Assembly (NCBI GenBank): GCA_902582845.1
Contig: CACHTQ010000007.1
Coordinates: 1 to 47,959, forward strand
Direction of reading: 5' to 3'
DNA length: 47,959 nt
Origin: an uncultured Pelagibacteraceae bacterium
GTDB taxonomy: Bacteria; Pseudomonadota; Alphaproteobacteria; Pelagibacterales; Pelagibacteraceae
Positions 47,416 through 47,959 of this stretch are shown in pieces; the first letter of the stretch is position 1; each line of letters opens with the position of its first letter. Both the position numbers and the translations under genes were made by a program. The notes under the pieces are model-generated. The model made no database searches. It was given only the letters and a program-made list of their open reading frames with translations, and was not told the DNA's origin.

Positions 47416-47959
47416 TCAGAGACCTTTTATAATTTTTTGATTTATTGTTTGTAATAATTCTTCATCCACATCTTCCATTTTAGATACACTTTTCCAAAAA
47501 TATCTTGCTTGAATTTTTCTCCCTAATTTCCAAAGAATATCTCCATAGTGATCATTTACTATTGCATCGTCTGGCATTAACTCAACTGCTCTTTTTAAAT
47601 ATGTCTCTGCTTTCACATAGTCATCTGTTAAAAAATAAGCCCAACCAATTGAGTCTATTATGTAAGGATCATTTTCCGTTAAAGAATATGCTTTCTCTAA
47701 CATTTCCATTGCCTCTTTAATTTTATGATCTCTCTCTAACCAAGAGTATGCTAAGTAATTAAGAACATACGCATCATTAGGATCAATTTCTAAAGATAAA
47801 AGCATATCTCTATCAGCTTCTTCATAATTTCCCATTCGTTCATTACTTGCTCCTCTTCTGTAAAATAAATCTGATTTAATTTCTAAATCATCACCAATTA
47901 TTTCTAAAACTTTGGTGTAATATTTTATAGCTTTTTCATATTCTTTTGCGTTCTTATAA
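47416..47959 (-). CDS. TPR-repeat protein, N-terminus beyond window
   Basis: The frame is open from the right edge of the window to the stop at 47416, so only the C-terminal 180 residues or so are seen. At least four tetratricopeptide repeats are visible, for example YEEADRDMLLSLEIDPND, AYVLNYLAYSWLERDHKIKE, PYIIDSIGWAYFLTDDYVKA and ETYLKRAVELMPDDAIVNDH. The WAYFLTDDY pattern and the DHYGDILWKLGRKIQARYFW ending are typical of outer-envelope TPR proteins upstream of ispE in alphaproteobacteria. Repeats usually mediate protein contacts; the role is unknown. The internal ATG at 47835 is not the true start. Confidence 0.85.
   Translation of the reverse strand, partial: YKNAKEYEKAIKYYTKVLEIIGDDLEIKSDLFYRRGASNERMGNYEEADRDMLLSLEIDPNDAYVLNYLAYSWLERDHKIKEAMEMLEKAYSLTENDPYIIDSIGWAYFLTDDYVKAETYLKRAVELMPDDAIVNDHYGDILWKLGRKIQARYFWKSVSKMEDVDEELLQTINQKIIKGL

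Noticed and set aside
47416..47835. TPR protein starting at the ATG at 47835
   Set aside because: The frame stays open with TPR-like sequence to the window end, so the true start lies outside.

Overview
The window is an AT-rich, tightly packed stretch of a streamlined alphaproteobacterial chromosome. Very short intergenic gaps, many 1-25 nt gene overlaps, lysine-rich proteins and the core gene content (yqeY-dnaG-rpoD, carAB, trxB, uvrB/uvrC, petABC, ispE) point to a marine SAR11 (Pelagibacterales)-like genome. The taxonomic call is an inference; no 16S rRNA is present.

Region 1 (1-11.8 kb) is an accessory island. Its left part is one tightly coupled minus-strand operon (3001 down to 1, running off the left edge). 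It has seven genes: three small unknown proteins, a RecB/Cas4-like PD-(D/E)XK nuclease with four cysteines, a DUF2130 protein with a second PD-(D/E)XK-like signature, and two small basic proteins, the last with a CxxC motif. A near-consensus promoter (3276-3303) and a 270-nt leader full of strong hairpins precede the operon. The right part is a defence-type cluster. A GHKL (MORC/MutL/Hsp90-like) ATPase is coupled by an ATGA overlap to a Z1-domain SF2 helicase that carries an inserted LysM-like domain. Next come a cytosine-5 DNA methyltransferase, a PD-(D/E)XK restriction endonuclease and a second, paralogous cytosine-5 methyltransferase.

Region 2 (11.8-12.1 kb) is the island/core junction. 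It holds tandem 10-bp direct repeats, a hairpin terminator, a tRNA-Met(CAT) that keeps its 5' half but has lost its 3' half, and a complete tRNA-Val(GAC) with strongly non-canonical D and T loops. The tRNA-Val starts 3 nt after the rpoD stop codon.

Region 3 (12.1-48 kb) is ordinary core genome. It covers transcription and replication (rpoD, dnaG), pyrimidine/arginine precursor synthesis (carA, carB), redox (trxB), repair (uvrB, uvrC), folate (SDR/folM-like, folB), lipid (pgsA, lgt), amino acids (aspartate and branched-chain aminotransferases), a MarR/response-regulator/histidine-kinase operon, prs, translation (rplY, pth, ychF, trmL, greA, cca, tRNA-Gln), the cytochrome bc1 complex (petABC), hemF and ispE. 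The right edge cuts a TPR protein.

The main items for a second look are the LysM insertion in the Z1 helicase, the structured leader RNA and coupled operon of unknown small genes, the endonuclease flanked by two methyltransferases, and the two abnormal tRNAs at the island boundary.
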